A stretch of 8,273 nt of DNA from an uncultured Collinsella sp. (GTDB taxonomy: Bacteria > Actinomycetota > Coriobacteriia > Coriobacteriales > Coriobacteriaceae): assembly GCA_902478945.1 (NCBI GenBank), contig CABSMX010000087.1:1-8273 (forward strand). The letters run 5' to 3'. Below the pieces are notes generated by a model. That model saw nothing but the letters and a program-made list of their open reading frames with translations. It made no database searches and was not told where the DNA came from. The position numbers and the translations under genes are program-made. Numbering within the stretch: position 1 is the first letter of the stretch; every line of letters starts with the position of its first letter. This document shows positions 6,230 through 8,273 of the stretch, piece after piece.

Positions 6230-7195
6230 CTACGAACGACGCGGCTCGGGAGCCACGAGCTTATCGGGGCTCGCACCCTCGGCATCCATCAGGCTCACGT
6301 AGCGAATCGACGGATCCCCATACATCGCGTAGTAATAATTGCCCGTGCGCGCGCTAAAGCATCCGGTGTAAATAGTTATCTCAAACTTGCCGTCACCCAT
6401 CTTGGACGCGCCCTCGATCATCGCCACCCCCTCGAGCGAGCGGAACATGCGAATGACGTTCTCGGCCTCGCTGTCTTTTTGCGGGTAATTGGCATTGAGG
6501 TACGCCGCCTTTACAAAACGGCTCGGCGAATAGCAGTCACCCGGAATACCACGCATGCCGGCACCCGCGCCATAGGGCTTGAGCTCGGCGCCACGCCATG
6601 TCGCCGTCTGAGGAAAATCGCTTGTGGCGGTGATATAGGTGCGCAGGTTTTCCATGTGCCACGGGAAGGTCGGCTGGTTGGCAAGGGTGTCGACTGGATC
6701 GTCGTATACATGCAGGCCGTCAGCCATCATCTCGACCACGATGCTACGTTGGCTGTCGCCGATAATCCAATGGAGCAGCGACACGCCCAGCCCCTCTCCG
6801 GCAGATTTGGCGACAATCACCGTATCGCGCAGCGCGGCCTCGACCTCGTCGACCGTTGAGAACGTCGCTGCCACCCACAGGGGAAACTCATAGGCCGCGA
6901 TATTGGTCTTGCCGTCGACAGGACCCTCGGCATACTCGGCATAGCCGGGAAAGTTGAGCCCCGCCACAGCCAGACCCGCATCGTTGCCGCAATCGAAAAA
7001 CATGGGATAGTTCTTGTAATCGATGCACATGCCGATAACCGCGTGTGCCGCCGACGCATCGTCGATAAACGAATACGGGATGTGGAACCAGCGGGGCATC
7101 ACGCGAACCTGTTGGCCGTAGTCAAAGCTCCAGTCGAGGTTGCGGCCTAGATACATGTGACCAGAATTATCGGTAAATCGAATACTCGTGCACAT
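6230..7195 (-). CDS. bsh: Bile salt hydrolase (choloylglycine hydrolase family)
   Basis: This enzyme cleaves the amide bond of glycine- or taurine-conjugated bile acids. It is a cytoplasmic Ntn-hydrolase whose N-terminal cysteine, exposed by loss of the initiator Met, is the nucleophile. The start at ATG 7195 is fixed by AGGAGG (7205-7200) 4 nt upstream and by the MCTSIRF N-terminus; any upstream extension would bury Cys2. The protein is 321 residues, typical of Gram-positive BSHs. The key residues are all present: Cys2, Arg18 and Asp21 (GRNLDWSF), Asn81 (GLNFPGY), Asn173 (LANQPTF) and Arg226 (SPSRFV). The sequence resembles the Bifidobacterium longum enzyme along its length (for example HMENLR, GIPGD, AKMGDG-like segments), favouring BSH over penicillin V acylase. 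There is no signal peptide. It stands alone, separated from the deformylase-like gene by a terminator, and points to a bile-exposed gut host. Confidence 0.94.
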   Translation of the reverse strand: MCTSIRFTDNSGHMYLGRNLDWSFDYGQQVRVMPRWFHIPYSFIDDASAAHAVIGMCIDYKNYPMFFDCGNDAGLAVAGLNFPGYAEYAEGPVDGKTNIAAYEFPLWVAATFSTVDEVEAALRDTVIVAKSAGEGLGVSLLHWIIGDSQRSIVVEMMADGLHVYDDPVDTLANQPTFPWHMENLRTYITATSDFPQTATWRGAELKPYGAGAGMRGIPGDCYSPSRFVKAAYLNANYPQKDSEAENVIRMFRSLEGVAMIEGASKMGDGKFEITIYTGCFSARTGNYYYAMYGDPSIRYVSLMDAEGASPDKLVAPEPRRS

Positions 7196-7252
7196 AGCGC
7201 CTCCTAGCTTTACGTTCCTGCTAAGGTTATTGTCACCAAACAAAAAGGCGCT
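7196..7252 (-). promoter_or_regulatory. bsh leader with inverted repeat overlapping the ribosome binding site
   Basis: On the minus strand AGCGCCT (7252-7246) is complementary to AGGCGCT (7202-7196). The second arm contains the 3' half of the AGGAGG site and the spacer up to the ATG. If transcription begins upstream of 7252, the two 7-nt arms could pair across 43 nt and mask the ribosome binding site. I could not identify a convincing promoter for bsh in this short gap, so it is uncertain whether the first arm is transcribed. Confidence 0.3.
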
Positions 7253-7295
7253 AAACACAAAAGCCCGGACATGACAACAATGTCACGCCCGGGCT
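7253..7295 (-). terminator. Rho-independent terminator of the deformylase-like gene
   Basis: On the minus strand, 35 nt after the stop codon, AGCCCGG (7295-7289) pairs with CCGGGCT (7268-7262). An inner 5-bp stem, TGACA/TGTCA, closes a TTGT loop across a 3x3 internal loop. A TTTGTGTTT tract follows at 7261-7253. It separates this transcript from bsh, which starts downstream on the same strand. Confidence 0.8.
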
Positions 7296-7330
7296 CAAAG
7301 ACCGCAAATTCGGTCCCCAATCGAACCGCT

Positions 7331-7750
7331 CTAGACGAGTTTGCCTAAGCAGTGGTCAATCATGTGTTGAATCATTTGCGCCTCGAAGCCCACAAAGTCC
7401 TGCTTGCGCTCGCACATCTTGCCGTCGACGATCACGTCATAAGCGACCTTGCATTTGATATAGCGCGTGGACTTGGTGATCTCGTCGTGCGTCAGGCAGC
7501 TCTCCTCCATCTTGCTGGCGCCCAGGCCAAACACCAGACGAGGGTTGTAGAGCACGTGGGGCTCGCCGGCGTCGTCCAAATAGACGCAGACCTTCTTGGT
7601 GACGCCAATCTGGTTGGCAGCCAAGCAGCCGGCGTCCTCGAGCGACTTGATGGTATCGATCAGGTCCTGTGCGACCGACTCGTCCTCGACAGTCGCGACC
7701 TCGCAACGCTGGGACAGAATGGCCTCGTCGCGGCAGAGATCTTTAATCAT
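7331..7750 (-). CDS. Short peptide-deformylase-like protein lacking the HEXXH glutamate
   Basis: This is a 139-residue member of the polypeptide deformylase fold family, resembling the short deformylase-like proteins of Firmicutes more than the usual ~165-residue Def. I chose ATG 7750 because GGAGG (7760-7756) is 5 nt upstream; the upstream in-frame TTG at 7762 overlaps that site. The three deformylase motifs are recognisable but altered. Motif 1 (usually GxGxAAxQ) reads AGCLAANQ at 40-47 and keeps the Gln. Motif 2 (EGCLS) reads ESCLT at 83-87, keeping the metal-ligand Cys85. Motif 3 (HEXXH) reads HMIDH at 129-133, keeping both metal-ligand histidines but with Met130 in place of the catalytic glutamate. 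In known deformylases that Glu activates the metal-bound water, so normal deformylation is doubtful. The frame is intact and the gene has its own ribosome site and terminator, so it is not an obvious pseudogene. Its function is unknown. Confidence 0.85.
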   Translation of the reverse strand: MIKDLCRDEAILSQRCEVATVEDESVAQDLIDTIKSLEDAGCLAANQIGVTKKVCVYLDDAGEPHVLYNPRLVFGLGASKMEESCLTHDEITKSTRYIKCKVAYDVIVDGKMCERKQDFVGFEAQMIQHMIDHCLGKLV

Positions 7751-7783
7751 ACGTTCCTCCAAAGAGTTCGTTGTAACCGCTTA

Positions 7784-7789
7784 AGTATA
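7784..7789 (-). promoter_or_regulatory. Candidate -10 element of the deformylase-like gene
   Basis: TATACT on the minus strand lies 34 nt before the ATG. No good -35 hexamer is present. A short dyad, ACCG (7776-7779) and CGGT (7790-7793), brackets the element and could be an operator, but it is short enough to be chance. Confidence 0.35.
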
Positions 7790-7882
7790 CGGTACCTACA
7801 CATTTTCATGCGAAAAATACCGTCCGTCTGCTACAAAGCGACGAACTTCAACATGCGAGGAACATCGACCTTCCAAAGGCGA

Positions 7883-7926
7883 TATAGTAGGTGAGTTCGT
7901 GTCAATCGGCCTAAACTCGGGGCCGA
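7883..7926 (+). promoter_or_regulatory. Candidate -10 and leader hairpin of the NCS2 permease gene
   Basis: TATAGT at 7883-7888 is a plausible -10, without a clear -35. A 6-bp stem, TCGGCC (7906-7911) and GGCCGA (7921-7926), with a 9-nt loop follows in the leader, just before the purine-rich AAGGAAAGGG (7929-7938) that precedes ATG 7944. I do not recognise a purine riboswitch here; the leader looks too short for one. Confidence 0.3.
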
Positions 7927-7943
7927 ACAAGGAAAGGGTATGC

Positions 7944-8273
7944 ATGGACGAACTATTTCACGTCAGCGAGCGCAAGTCCACAATCGGGACCGAACTTCGC
8001 GCTGGACTGACAACATTCCTGGCGATGGCCTACATCATCGCCGTCAACCCCGCGGTGCTCTCGGGCGCTGGCATCGATGCGGGAGCGCTCGCCTGCGCCA
8101 CCTGCCTGGGCGCCGGCATCATGACCATCTGCATGGGCATCTTCGCCAACCGCCCGCTCGCCTGCGCGTCGGGCTTAGGCGTCAACGCGATGATCGCCGG
8201 AATCACCACCACCGTCTGCGGCGGTGACTGGCACGTGGCCATGAGCGTCATCTTCCTTGAGGGCGTCGTCATC
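7944..8273 (+). CDS. NCS2/AzgA-type purine permease, N-terminal part only
   Basis: Only the first 110 codons are in the window and the gene runs off the right edge. The N-terminus (ELRAGLTTFLAMAYIIAVNP) is the first membrane segment typical of the AzgA branch of the nucleobase-cation symporter-2 family, which imports adenine, hypoxanthine or guanine (GhxP, PbuG and relatives). A second hydrophobic segment follows at about residues 51-70. The FANRPLACASGLGVNA stretch matches the conserved ANxPxAxAxGxGxNA element. Full-length relatives are about 430-480 residues. ATG 7944 is preceded by AAGGAAAGGG; an overlapping ATG at 7940 is in another frame. The gene is divergent from the deformylase-like gene, with 193 nt between the start codons. 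Exact substrate is not determinable from this fragment. Confidence 0.88.
   Translation, partial: MDELFHVSERKSTIGTELRAGLTTFLAMAYIIAVNPAVLSGAGIDAGALACATCLGAGIMTICMGIFANRPLACASGLGVNAMIAGITTTVCGGDWHVAMSVIFLEGVVI

Noticed and set aside
7196..7258. Upstream extension of the bile salt hydrolase by 21 residues
   Set aside because: It would bury the Cys2 nucleophile. The ATG at 7195 has AGGAGG at the right distance and gives the canonical MCTS N-terminus.
7805..7943. Purine riboswitch upstream of the NCS2 permease
   Set aside because: The conserved loop and junction sequences of the purine aptamer are not present; only a simple 6-bp hairpin is visible.

Overview
The window looks like a chromosomal segment of a GC-rich gut actinobacterium, most likely a Coriobacteriia member such as Collinsella. 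This is an inference from base composition, Shine-Dalgarno-led ATG/GTG starts, and a bile salt hydrolase that closely resembles the bifidobacterial enzymes. No rRNA or tRNA gene was seen that would fix the taxon. There are seven protein genes, one cut by the right edge, and no mobile element, CRISPR array or RNA gene that I can support.

Layout: (1) 122-1642, minus: an AlaA-type alanine aminotransferase with an Xre-like helix-turn-helix domain fused to its N-terminus. It has an internal Shine-Dalgarno/ATG exactly at the AlaA boundary, and four AAATTGAAC-type boxes lie over its own promoter. (2) 1805-2662, minus: a LysR-family regulator, divergent from (3) 2781-3692, plus: an EamA/DMT exporter-like membrane protein. 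(4) 3901-6150, plus: a Kup-type potassium transporter. (5) 6230-7195, minus: bile salt hydrolase, convergent with kup across a strong hairpin. (6) 7331-7750, minus: a short peptide-deformylase-like protein whose HEXXH glutamate is methionine, followed by its own terminator. (7) 7944 to the right edge, plus: the first 110 codons of an AzgA-type NCS2 purine permease.

Most units appear to be transcribed singly; the window does not hold one large operon. The LysR/EamA pair is a classic divergent regulator-transporter pair. Kup (potassium), bile salt hydrolase (bile tolerance), the purine permease and the alanine aminotransferase are unlinked housekeeping and gut-adaptation functions.

The part that most deserves a second look is the HTH-AlaA gene. 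It combines a DNA-binding domain on a complete PLP enzyme, phased operator-like repeats on its own promoter, and a second ribosome binding site that would release the enzyme alone. Together these suggest an autoregulated, two-product gene, analogous to but distinct from the GntR-type MocR/GabR regulators. The deformylase-like protein without its catalytic glutamate is second.
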